DNA of 64,000 nucleotides from JAGVDM01 sp964642315. GTDB taxonomy: Bacteria > Patescibacteriota > Gracilibacteria > Peribacterales > Peribacteraceae. The stretch lies in NCBI GenBank assembly GCA_964642315.1, contig CAZXOG010000001.1, positions 124,001 to 188,000 on the forward strand, written 5' to 3'. Positions 41,516-51,200 of the stretch are shown piece by piece. The stretch's first letter is position 1. Each line of letters opens with the position of its first letter. The position numbers and the translations under genes are program-made. The notes under the pieces were generated by a model, which saw only the letters and a program-made list of their open reading frames with translations, was not told the DNA's origin and ran no database searches.

Positions 41516-43092
41516 AATGCAACCGCGCCATTGTCGGCTGCGTTCTCGTGGCACTCGTGCCGTTCCTCGCGCTCCTCCCCCTGCGGGGCCCTCTTCCGGC
41601 GCATGCTGCATCGCCCTCCAAGATTGTCTACCAGGGGTTCCTCTACGGGAGCAACGGGAGGCCTCTCACCACGCCGCACGTCGCGCGCTTCAGCTACTGG
41701 TCGAGCGGCGATTTCCTCTCGACGGACATCCTCCCAAGCGGGCAGATCAATACCGCTGCGCCCGCGTACCTCGGCTGGCAGGAGGTGCACACCTTCACTC
41801 CGCGTTCCGACGGCCGCTTCACGGTTGATCTCGGCACCATCGCGGGGTTGCTGGATTACTCTGCGCTCACGCCCTTGCAGATTGCAAACCTGCACCTGCA
41901 GGTCGAGATCAAAACGGTGAGCGATCCGGTCACAAGCTTCGAGATATTGGACCGCAACCCGAGCGATGCAACCGATGACCGCTCGCCCGTGCGGAGCGTT
42001 CCGTACGCCCTCAATGCGGACAAGGTGGACGGCCGCTCGATCGGCTCGGGGAGCGGCGCGATCCCGCTCCTGGGGTCCGGCGGGCTGCTCGCCCCGCGGC
42101 ACGTGCCCGGCGGCACGCAGCGGGGGGCGTTCACGATCGACGTGGATGACACGGAGAGCGGGGATATCGAGCTGCGATTCGGGACTGCGCTCGGCAAAGT
42201 GCTCAGCTACGACCTGCAGAATACGAGATTCTCGTTCAACGACGATGTGCGCATCGAAGGCAACCTCACGGTGACGGGATTCGTGAACGGCGTGGATCTC
42301 TCCTCACTCACTCCTGCGAGCGATCGTCTCAGGGTGCAGGCGGGTGACGGTCTCTCCGCGAATATTTCCGGTGGTGATTACCGGCTGCGCGGCACCGTGG
42401 TGCAGTTCGCCGGCGACGCGGATGTGGCGTTGCAGGATAATGCCACGAACTACGTGTTCTTCGCGCAGAGCGGTCTGGCGGTGAACACGTCCGGTTTCCC
42501 TTCGGCGCAGAGCTACATTCCTCTCGCCACGGTCACGACGTCCGCCGGGGATATCACCGGCGTGAGCGACCGGCGCATCGTGAGCAGCGATGATCGCGAG
42601 CGAACGGTGGAGCGCGTCTTCGAACCCATGTACGAAGGTTCAACGCTCGTGCCGACGAGTTCGGGGAGCGTAGGTCTCCTCTCCCTGCAGCATGCGACAG
42701 GATCGCTCGTGAATGCCTACGCGTGGACCACAACCCGCAGCACGCTGCAATCGTACGAAGTGCGGCTCAAAGTCGCGCTGCCGAGCGGCTTTGCCGGGTG
42801 GGATCCGGATACCCCGATGACGGTGCGGTACCGCACGAGTTCCGCGTCGCCAACGGAGAGCAAAGTGCGCGTTGCAGTGGCGGATACGGCGGGGAATCCG
42901 GTGCTGCTCTCGGGCGCGCTGCAGAATCTCGCGAGCACTGCGTGGGTGACTGCAACGGCAGACTTCCTCGGGAATCCCGCGTGGACCCCCGGCGAATCCC
43001 TCCTCATCACGCTCCGCCTCTCCGCGAGGGAGGGCGCGGTCGCCCAGATTGCGGCGATTACGCTCCGGTACCGCGAAATCACGATGCCGTGA
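41512..43092 (+). CDS. Secreted fibre-like surface protein, 526 residues
   Basis: Signal peptide (CVLVALVPFLALLPLRGPLPAHA), then a beta-rich domain common in CPR and tail-fibre-like proteins (SKIVYQGFLYGSNGRPL...RNPSDATDDRSPVRSVPYALNADKVDG). Next comes a DVDDTESGDIELRFGTALGKVLSYD segment shared with the next gene. A C-terminal beta-sandwich (AYAWTTTRSTLQSYEVRLKVALPSGFAGWDPDTPMTVRYRT) also recurs in the 43.3-kb gene. It likely forms an extracellular fibre or adhesin. No SLH domain is present, so attachment is through partners or an unrecognised domain. Confidence 0.65.
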   Translation: MKCNRAIVGCVLVALVPFLALLPLRGPLPAHAASPSKIVYQGFLYGSNGRPLTTPHVARFSYWSSGDFLSTDILPSGQINTAAPAYLGWQEVHTFTPRSDGRFTVDLGTIAGLLDYSALTPLQIANLHLQVEIKTVSDPVTSFEILDRNPSDATDDRSPVRSVPYALNADKVDGRSIGSGSGAIPLLGSGGLLAPRHVPGGTQRGAFTIDVDDTESGDIELRFGTALGKVLSYDLQNTRFSFNDDVRIEGNLTVTGFVNGVDLSSLTPASDRLRVQAGDGLSANISGGDYRLRGTVVQFAGDADVALQDNATNYVFFAQSGLAVNTSGFPSAQSYIPLATVTTSAGDITGVSDRRIVSSDDRERTVERVFEPMYEGSTLVPTSSGSVGLLSLQHATGSLVNAYAWTTTRSTLQSYEVRLKVALPSGFAGWDPDTPMTVRYRTSSASPTESKVRVAVADTAGNPVLLSGALQNLASTAWVTATADFLGNPAWTPGESLLITLRLSAREGAVAQIAAITLRYREITMP

Positions 43093-43276
43093 AAAATTGA
43101 AATAGTATTTCATAATTATAGTTTCGCGTTCGCAACGCCATTCGGCAGCAGATGGATATTTGCGTTGAGCTCTCTGCAGAGCCATTGGAAGGACTTCTCC
43201 CTTCCGGCGCAGAGGCAGCAGCGCATGTACCGGGAGAAAAAGTTATGCTACAGTATTCAGAATTTTCAACACACAT

Positions 43277-44770
43277 ATGCACCCCTCGCCAAAGCGCGTT
43301 TCCGTTCTGGCCTGCATCACGGCACTTACCGCATTCGCGGTATTCCCGCAGGTCGTGGGTGCATCCACGTGGGGGCCGACGGTGCTCGTGAATACGGAAT
43401 CGTTCCAGACGATCGACGAAGGGGATAGCACTACAGATATCGAAATCCGCTTCGGCGATTCCCTGGGGGAGAAGCTCTTCTGGGATCGCACGTATGAGCG
43501 CTTCGATTTTACCGATGATGTGCACGTGGAAGGGAATATCACCGGCAGCGGCGGCCTCGCGATTGAGGAGAATATCCGCGCGAAAGGCGATCTCACTATC
43601 AACAGCGATAACGGCGCAGCGGATGCAACGCTCACCTTCGGCAACGATGCCGCGGCCGAGTCGCTCAAGTTCTCCAATACGACCGAGCGCTTCGAGTTCA
43701 GCGATGATGTCTACATCCCGAATACGCTGACAGTCGATGGTGCCGCGACGTTCGGTTCCACGATCACGCTCAACGGCATCACCTACACGTTCCCGGCCAG
43801 CGGACAGGCCAACGGCTACGTGCTCAAAACCAATGGCGCTGGAACGCTCTCGTGGGAGCAGGACAGCGGGGGAGTGAGCATGACCGACGGCGAATTGCGT
43901 TACGTCAATGTTGCTGGCGACACCATGACCGGCACGCTCACCATCGGGAACAACGCCGGTCTCACCGCATCCGGCGCCATCCAGACCGAAGCCGGGGTAA
44001 CCCTCAACAAGGATAACGCCGCGCAGGACGCCACGCTCACCTTCGGCAACGATGCCGGAGCGGAGACTCTCAAGTTCTCGGATTCCGCGAACCGCTTCGA
44101 GTTCAGCGACGATCTCAAAGTAGGCGGTAACCTCTCCGGTTCCACGCTCACGGTAGATGGCCAGGTGACGATCCGTGGCCAGAACTACCTCTTCCCGACA
44201 AATGGCGGTTCCGACGGGCAGTTCCTGCAGACGGACGGCGCAGGCAACCTCACGTGGGCGGCAACGAGTGTGGGGAACGGAAGCGGCGGCATCGTCGCCA
44301 TCAGCCCCGAGTACCCGAATGCCGTGTACTTCGGGAGCGGCTCCGCCGCCATCGGGCAGCTCGCGTATGCATTCGATGCGGCGAGCAGCAACAACTACTA
44401 CCGCTGGACGAGTACGAAGGGCACGAGCCAGAACTACTGGATGGCCCTGCGCATCCAGGTGCCGAAGAACTTTGCCGCGTGGGATCCCGTGAGTCCGGTG
44501 ACGTTCCAGTACCGCACGGGGACGGCGAACAGCGCGGAGAACTCTGTGACGATCCGACTCCTCGATACGGCCGGCGCGCCGATTGTGCTCACGGGCGGTT
44601 CCGCGCTGGCAAACACCTCGTGGACCACGGCGACCGTTACCGGCCCGCAGAGCACGGGCACGTACACCGCGGGCGGATACATCACGGTGCTCATCAAGCT
44701 TGCCGCCACCTCTGCCGGATCGGCGGATGCAGGCACGCTCGCGCTCAACTGGCAAACGACCACGCCGTGA
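43277..44770 (+). CDS. Secreted fibre-like surface protein with repeated modules
   Basis: A 497-residue protein with a signal peptide (VSVLACITALTAFAVFPQVVGA). Repeated modules include ATLTFGNDAAAESLKFSNTT and ATLTFGNDAGAETLKFSDSA, each followed by a RFEFSDD segment. DGA and SWEQDSGG turns precede a C-terminal beta-sandwich (YWMALRIQVPKNFAAWDPVSPVTFQYRTG) related to that of the 41.5-kb gene. The N-terminal segment VNTESFQTID...EIRFGDSLGEKL is almost repeated in the HTH-fusion protein at 54.3-55.6 kb. Probably an exported structural protein. It is preceded by 184 bp holding a TGAAAT/ATTTCA dyad (near 43099-43113) and no gene. Confidence 0.65.
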   Translation: MHPSPKRVSVLACITALTAFAVFPQVVGASTWGPTVLVNTESFQTIDEGDSTTDIEIRFGDSLGEKLFWDRTYERFDFTDDVHVEGNITGSGGLAIEENIRAKGDLTINSDNGAADATLTFGNDAAAESLKFSNTTERFEFSDDVYIPNTLTVDGAATFGSTITLNGITYTFPASGQANGYVLKTNGAGTLSWEQDSGGVSMTDGELRYVNVAGDTMTGTLTIGNNAGLTASGAIQTEAGVTLNKDNAAQDATLTFGNDAGAETLKFSDSANRFEFSDDLKVGGNLSGSTLTVDGQVTIRGQNYLFPTNGGSDGQFLQTDGAGNLTWAATSVGNGSGGIVAISPEYPNAVYFGSGSAAIGQLAYAFDAASSNNYYRWTSTKGTSQNYWMALRIQVPKNFAAWDPVSPVTFQYRTGTANSAENSVTIRLLDTAGAPIVLTGGSALANTSWTTATVTGPQSTGTYTAGGYITVLIKLAATSAGSADAGTLALNWQTTTP

Positions 44771-44920
44771 CGCGCTCTGGCCGGTTGCGCAATCCGGGCT
44801 GTACGGGAACTTTCCTGTGAGAGGCGTGAAGACGCCAACTTTCGCTTGCGGAAACGGGCAATCGGGGCTTCACAGGGGCCAGGGGGCTCGGGTACGATTC
44901 GCCAACCTCCATTCCATTTC

Positions 44921-45856
44921 ATGATCCGCCGTACGCTCCTCGGCTGCCTAGCACTCCTCGCGCTCACGCTGATCGGATGTCAGCTGAAGGAAACATGTTT
45001 GTCCGGCGATCCCGCGAAGATGCCGTACATTTCCAAGAGGGTGTTCATTCCGGATCCGAACGACACGATCATCGATCTCATGCCTCTCCGCACGCAGATT
45101 CGCGAGTACGCGAAAAAGCTGCCCGAGCCGGTGGGCCTCTACTTCGAGTACCTGCCGTCCGGCGCATCCATCGGCATCAACGACACCACGGCATTCATCG
45201 AGGCCAGCCTCCTCAAGGTTCCTGTGGCCATCAAGACGTATCAGCTCAAGAACGATGGGCTGCTCTCGCTGGATGACACCATCACGATGGTAGAGAGCGA
45301 CATCGACAAGAATTTCGGGACGCTCTGGCAACGGGGGGTAGGCACGAAACTCACGGTGCGGGAAGTTCTGCGATCGATGCTGCAGGAATCCGACAATACG
45401 GCGGCGCAGATGCTCGGCAGGAAGCTCGGATCTGTCCGGCCCGGTTTCGTGAACGAGGTGTTCGACAACCTCGATGTCCCGAAAGAGCTGAGCGACGAGG
45501 GTGTTCTGGTCTCCGCGAAGAACTACACATCCATTCTCCGCAGTCTGTACCTTGCCTCTGCCCTTCCGAAGGCTGACGCGCAGGAACTGCTGGATCTGCT
45601 GACCAGAACGAAGTTCTACGACAAGATCCCCGCCGGCGTGCCGCCGGATATCCCCGTAGCCCACAAGGTGGGTGTATACGATAAAGAAGGCTACGTGACC
45701 TATTCGGACTGCGGCATCGTCTACGTGCCCAAACGCCCCTACTCGCTCTGTGTGTTCGCCCATGCTTCCGAGGAACGTGCGACGCAGTACATCCGCGATT
45801 TCTCCCGTATGGCGTACGATTTCATCGCTCAGGCGGAGGCGGTGAGATACGACTGA
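44921..45856 (+). CDS. Class A beta-lactamase-like / D,D-peptidase-type lipoprotein
   Basis: A 311-residue lipoprotein (lipobox LIGC, Cys20) with a serine beta-lactamase/penicillin-binding fold. The SxxK motif is SLLK (Ser96, Lys99), the SDN motif is present (157-159), and the KTG motif appears as HKVG (248-251). All three active-site elements are present, though the KTG box is degenerate. It may trim peptidoglycan or hydrolyse beta-lactams; activity cannot be inferred. It lies in the envelope locus between a fibre-like gene and the GT-C/TPR gene. ATG 44921 is chosen over longer in-frame options by the signal peptide. Confidence 0.82.
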   Translation: MIRRTLLGCLALLALTLIGCQLKETCLSGDPAKMPYISKRVFIPDPNDTIIDLMPLRTQIREYAKKLPEPVGLYFEYLPSGASIGINDTTAFIEASLLKVPVAIKTYQLKNDGLLSLDDTITMVESDIDKNFGTLWQRGVGTKLTVREVLRSMLQESDNTAAQMLGRKLGSVRPGFVNEVFDNLDVPKELSDEGVLVSAKNYTSILRSLYLASALPKADAQELLDLLTRTKFYDKIPAGVPPDIPVAHKVGVYDKEGYVTYSDCGIVYVPKRPYSLCVFAHASEERATQYIRDFSRMAYDFIAQAEAVRYD

Positions 45857-45886
45857 GAGACAGGTTGTATACTGCTGAGCACGCGC

Positions 45887-48283
45887 ATGCCAATGCTTGC
45901 AGTTCTCCCTTGGCAACTCCCTGCGGGGGTCGTGCGGTGGCTGCGTCGCGGGAGCGTCCTCGCAGGATTCGCCGCGGTATTCTGGGTGTGCACGTTCCAC
46001 ATCATGGACCGTGATTTCTGGTGGCACATCACGGCGGGGGACATCATGCTTCATACGCATCGGATTCCCGTAACGGATCCCTTCGCCTTCACGCGTGCGG
46101 GTGAACCGTACCTCGCCACGCACGAATGGCTGGCGCAGATCGTGCTTGCGCTCGTCTTCCAGGTCTCCGGCTCCACGGGGATCATCCTCCTCCGCGGAAT
46201 CGTCGCGTTGCTTTCCGTGGGGCTTCTGCTGCTCCTCAACCGCGCGCGCTCCTTCCCGAATATCCTCCTTGCCGTTTGGGCGGTGGTGATCGCGAAGGGG
46301 AGCTTCCTCGAGCGCCCGCAGCTCTTCACGTTCGTCTTCTTCTCGGCGTTCCTGCTCCTGGCGTTCCGTTTCCTCGATGCTGAGTCCCAGCGGCAGCGGC
46401 TGCGCATCTGCATGGCGTTCGTCGCGATGGAGCTCCTCTGGGTAAACATGCACGGAGCGGCCGCGCTGCTTGGGTGCGGGATTGTCTCGTTCCTCTTCCT
46501 CCAATCCGCCCTTGCCGTGCGGCGCGCCGAGGGGGCGGGCAAACGCGCGTTGCTCCTCCTGTTCGCCACGCTCGCGGCGATGGCGGTCGTGCTGGTTCTC
46601 CCCCCCAATGGATTCGGGACACTCCGCTACCTCCAGAGTCTCCTCTCGGATCAGACCATCCAGTACATCGCGGAGTGGCGCCCCCGCGATTGGCCGGTCT
46701 ACTTTGCGGATCTCTGGCTGTTCTGGCTCCTTGCGGGCATTGCGCTCTTGGCCGGCAGGCGGCATCTCTTTTTCAATGGCCTGCTGCTCATCATGGCCGC
46801 GTACCTCTCCCGGCAGGCTTTCCGCCACGAAGTGCTCTTCATTCTCGCAGCCCTGGCCACGTGTTTCTACCAGTTGAAGCACAGCAAACCGTGGGATCGT
46901 CTCTGCGGATGGATGGCGCTGCGGAGCGGGATGGTTGCCGTGGCTACGGTGTGCGTGCTCATCCTGCTGGGGAGAGCGGCAGCCGAGCGCTCTTGGAATT
47001 TCGAGCAGCCTGACCACCTCTTTGGCTTCGGGCAGTTCGATCTTGCGCGGGGCGCGTACGACTTCATCGAGCGGGAGAACGTCACAGGGAATATGTTCAA
47101 TACCTACGGGATCGGCGGCTACCTGATCTATCGCGGATATCCGGATCGCAAGGTGTTCATCGATGGCCGCAATGTGGATTACGGGATGGATTTCATGACG
47201 CGCACATATGCGGCCGGTGTGAATTCCGCCGTGTGGGAGGATCTCGTTGAGCGATACGGCATCACCTACGCGCTCATTGATTACGATGCGATCCGCGAAG
47301 AGAACAGGCTGCCGTACAGCGCCATCTTGGACCGCAACCCCGAGTGGCCGCTCGTGTACCTGGATGACTGGGTGGCCGTGTACGTGCGGGATATCCCGGA
47401 GAACAGGAATGTCATCGACGGGTTCCGCTACAAGTTTCTCACTGCGACGGATATCCAGTTCCACAGCGGATTTGAACACGTCGACGAGGAGGAAATCGAC
47501 GCGGTGAAAGATGAGCTCTACCGCATGCGGCGCGAAAATCCCGAGGGGGTAAAGGCAACCCTGGCGCTTGCCAAACTGGCACTTCGGCAGGAGAGCAGCG
47601 GCGAGGCGAGATCCCTCGCGGGCGATGCGATCCGCGTCCGCCCCTTTGCGCCGGAGCCGTACGCGATTCTCGCCGCCGCGTACGTGGGGGAACAGCGATG
47701 GAAGGAAGCGGCGGGCGCATACGGGAAACTCCTCGCGTACGCGGGGAAGAACTATCCGGATATCAACTACGAGTTCATTGCCAATGTGTACGAGAAGGTC
47801 GGCAGGACATGGAAAGCCCGATGGCTCCGGCGCAAAGCGCCGCCGAGCGCCGAGCGCGATGCCGTCGAAGAAACGGGCAGCACTGCGGCAACGGAAACCG
47901 GTGCGGCCGTTCTCGCAAATCCTGCTCTCGATGCAGTGGAGTTTAATGAGCAGGGGATTCAGGCGGCGGAGCAGGGGAGTGCCGGTGAGGCGGAGCGGGC
48001 ATTCCGTACGGCTGTCATGCTGAATCCGGGGTACGCGGAAGCCTGGAACAATCTCTGTGCCCTGCACCTCAGCCAGTTCCGGGCAGCGGATGCCATTCCC
48101 GCCTGCGAACGGGCCATTGTGCTGCAGGACGACTACGCGGACGCGCACTACAACCTTGCGCTCGCGTACTACCGGGAGGGTTCCATGGAACAAGCGGAGC
48201 GTGAGGCGCTCCAGGCAAGGAAATTCGGCCGCCAGCAGGAGGGCGACGAGCTGCTCTTGTTGATTCGGCGGAATGCCATGTAA
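45887..48283 (+). CDS. GT-C-like membrane protein with C-terminal TPR domain
   Basis: A 798-residue protein. About 10-11 membrane helices follow an early acidic motif typical of GT-C transferases (MDRDFWWHITAGDIMLHTHRIPVTDPFAF). The soluble middle has the YDFIERENVTGNMFNTYGIGGYLIYRGYP...VFIDGR pattern seen in this family. The C-terminal roughly 250 residues carry TPR repeats (AEQGSAGEAERAFRTAVMLNPGYAEAWNNLCALHL...YADAHYNLALAYYREGSMEQAE). It probably glycosylates surface proteins of the locus (inference). A TATACT (45868-45873) before the ATG may be a promoter. Its stop overlaps the next start as TAATG. Confidence 0.72.
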   Translation: MPMLAVLPWQLPAGVVRWLRRGSVLAGFAAVFWVCTFHIMDRDFWWHITAGDIMLHTHRIPVTDPFAFTRAGEPYLATHEWLAQIVLALVFQVSGSTGIILLRGIVALLSVGLLLLLNRARSFPNILLAVWAVVIAKGSFLERPQLFTFVFFSAFLLLAFRFLDAESQRQRLRICMAFVAMELLWVNMHGAAALLGCGIVSFLFLQSALAVRRAEGAGKRALLLLFATLAAMAVVLVLPPNGFGTLRYLQSLLSDQTIQYIAEWRPRDWPVYFADLWLFWLLAGIALLAGRRHLFFNGLLLIMAAYLSRQAFRHEVLFILAALATCFYQLKHSKPWDRLCGWMALRSGMVAVATVCVLILLGRAAAERSWNFEQPDHLFGFGQFDLARGAYDFIERENVTGNMFNTYGIGGYLIYRGYPDRKVFIDGRNVDYGMDFMTRTYAAGVNSAVWEDLVERYGITYALIDYDAIREENRLPYSAILDRNPEWPLVYLDDWVAVYVRDIPENRNVIDGFRYKFLTATDIQFHSGFEHVDEEEIDAVKDELYRMRRENPEGVKATLALAKLALRQESSGEARSLAGDAIRVRPFAPEPYAILAAAYVGEQRWKEAAGAYGKLLAYAGKNYPDINYEFIANVYEKVGRTWKARWLRRKAPPSAERDAVEETGSTAATETGAAVLANPALDAVEFNEQGIQAAEQGSAGEAERAFRTAVMLNPGYAEAWNNLCALHLSQFRAADAIPACERAIVLQDDYADAHYNLALAYYREGSMEQAEREALQARKFGRQQEGDELLLLIRRNAM

Positions 48284-51200
48284 TGCTCTTCATTGGTGAA
48301 CAGATTTTTTGTACACTGCTCACCATCCTCCGTATCGCGCGTCCACTGGCAGCTTTGGTTCCCATCGTTTTGTGCTGTGGCGCTTTGATGTTTGCGATGC
48401 CCGCGCCCGCGCATGCGATCGAAAGTTTCCAGTACGCAACGAATGCACTGGGGCAAACGGATACTGATCTCGCAACCCCCTCTCCCATCTTCACGAAATC
48501 CGTGGCACACGATGGGCCGAACAGGCTTGGTTTGAGCGCTCCGGTTATCGGTCTTGCGTTGGATACCACAGATCACCGGCTTTTCGTTTCGGACACGGTG
48601 AACCACCGCGTACTTGTCTATAACCTGGATGCCGGCAACGAGCTGGCCGATTACATTCCGGATAACGTCCTCGGACAGACGAATTTCTGGATGAACACTG
48701 CTGCGAACACGCAGGCCGGCATGAACACGCCGAATGGCATCGCCTTCGATGACACAGACAACCGTCTCTTCGTCGCGCAGGGCGTTTCTACGACGAGCGC
48801 TCGCGTGACGGTGTACGACGTCTCTTCGATCACGAATGGCGAGAACGCCGTGAACGTCCTCGGTCAGGCCACCTTCACGGTGTCTACTGCCGCCACCACG
48901 CAGGAGGGAATGAACCTGCCGGTTGATATTGCGTTCGATGACGTGAACAATCGTCTCTTCGTGGCGCAGAGCGTCGGCAACCGCGTGACCGTCTACGACG
49001 TTGCCACAATCAGCGACGGAGAGGCGGCGGTTGCCGTGCTCGGCCAGTCCGCCTTCACCACGAGCACGGCAGCCACCACGCAGGCGGGCATGAACGTGCC
49101 GTACGGTCTCGCCTATGACAGTGCGAATCAGCGTCTCTTCGTGGCTGAGGGAACGAGCAACCGCGTGACGGTGTTCGATGTTGCTTCCATCAGCAATGGC
49201 GAGAACGCTGCGAATGTTCTCGGGCAGTCGAACTTCACCACGGCAACGGCTGCTACCACCCAGGCGGGGATGAACGCACCACGCGGTCTCGTGTACGACA
49301 GCGCGAATAACCTCCTCTACGTTTCGCAGGCTACAGGCAACCGCGTGACCGTCTACAATGTTGCTTCCATCAGCAATGGCGAAAACGCCGTGAGCGTCCT
49401 CGGCCAGTCCACTTTCACGGGAACCGCCGCTGCTACCACGCAGGCGGGCCTGAATGCGCCGGGCGGTGTTGCTGTTGATTCGGCGAATAACCTGCTCTAC
49501 GTGCTGCAGTCAGGAGCCAGTCGCGTTTCCATCTTCGATGTTGCGAGCATCAGTGACGGCGAGAATGCCGTGGATGCCCTTGGGCAGTACGATAGCGATC
49601 TGACGACGCCGGGGCCGGTATTCACGAAGGGAACAGCGAACAACGGGCCGAACAAAATCGGATTGAGTGCCCCGCAAGGAGTGGTAGTGGATCCGACGAA
49701 CCATCGTCTCTTCGTCTCGGATTCCACGAACAACCGCGTGCTTGTCTACAACCTCACGACGGGGAATGTCCCCTCCGATCGGATCCCCGATAACGTCCTC
49801 GGTCAGCTGAATTTCCACTCCAATGCGGCCGCCACCACGCAGGCGGGTCTCAATGCCCCGACGGGGCTCACACTCGATGTGGCGGGGAACCGGCTGTTCG
49901 TGGTGGATATGACGAACAACCGCATCGTCACCTACGACACGACGGAGATTACCGACGGCGAGAATGCGGTGAATGTACTCGGGCAGATCAACTTCACCAC
50001 GGCGACCGCCACCACCACGCAGCTCGGCCTTTCGGGTCCGCGCCAGATCGAGTACGACAGCGATTCAGGACAGCTCTTTGTGGCAGATGCGACGAATAAC
50101 AGGGTGCTCGTGTTCGATGTCACAACGATTGTGGACGGCGAAACAGCTGTGGATGTCCTGGGACAGGATGAGGGGACAGTCAGTAATCCGCAGCCAATCT
50201 ACACGAAGGGCGCAGCACAGAACGCCGCGCACAAGCTTGGATTCAACGGGGTGAACACAGGCATCGCCCTCGATCCCACCGACCACAGGTTGTTCCTCTC
50301 GGACTCGGGGAATCACCGCGTGCTCGTGTACGGAATGGATACGGATAACACGCTCCTCGACCGCGTACCGGATGCGGTGCTTGGGCAGCTGAACTTCTAC
50401 TCCTACGGGACGGCACGCACGCAGACAGCTCTCAACGCGCCGTACGGGCTTGCGTATGACGATGCGAACGACCGTCTCTTCGTCGTGAATGGAGGCAGCC
50501 ATCGCGTGACGGTGTACGACGTCGCCGAGATCACGAACGGCGAAGCCGCGGAGAACGTCCTCGGCCAGGTGAGTTTCACCGCGTATGCGGCTGCCACCAC
50601 GCAGATCGGCATGAACGCGCCGAATGACATAGCCTATGACAGCGCGAACAGGCGCCTGTTCGTGGCGGAAGGCACGGGCAACCGCGTGAAGGTATATAAC
50701 CTCTCAGTGGGCATCAGAGATGGCATGAACGCGGATAATGCCGCCGGCCAGACCGACAGCAGCTTAAGTGACCCACAGCCGATCTACACGAAAACGACGG
50801 TCAACAACGGGCCGTACAAGCTGGGGTTCAACGCGCCGGTGATCGGCATGGCACTGGATGGCGTGGATCACCGTCTCTTCCTCTCCGATTCCAGCAATCA
50901 GCGCGTGCTCGTCTACAACTTGGATGCGGGGAATGCCCTCCTCGATCGCATCCCCGATAATGTGATCGGGCAATTGAACTTCCACTCGAATGCTGCCGCC
51001 TCCACGCAGAGCGGTCTGCAGACGCCGAACGGCCTTGCCTACGATAGCACGGGCAAGCGCCTTTTCGTGGCTCAGACAACAGGCAACCGCATCTCGGTGT
51101 TCGATGTTGCCTCCATCACCGACGGCGAGAATGCCGTGAATGTCCTGGGCCAAACAAGCTTCACGGTTGTGACGGCTGCCACCACGCAGATCGGTCTGAA

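Noticed and set aside
43152..43276. Small plus-strand protein upstream of the 43.3-kb gene
   Set aside because: The frame continues into the next gene out of frame and its composition becomes Arg/Ser-rich; no start signal or homology is evident.
44948..48193. Very long antisense frame opposite the beta-lactamase-like and GT-C/TPR genes
   Set aside because: High GC keeps the antisense strand open; its translation is low-complexity Arg/Glu-rich with no domain, while the plus strand has clear motifs.
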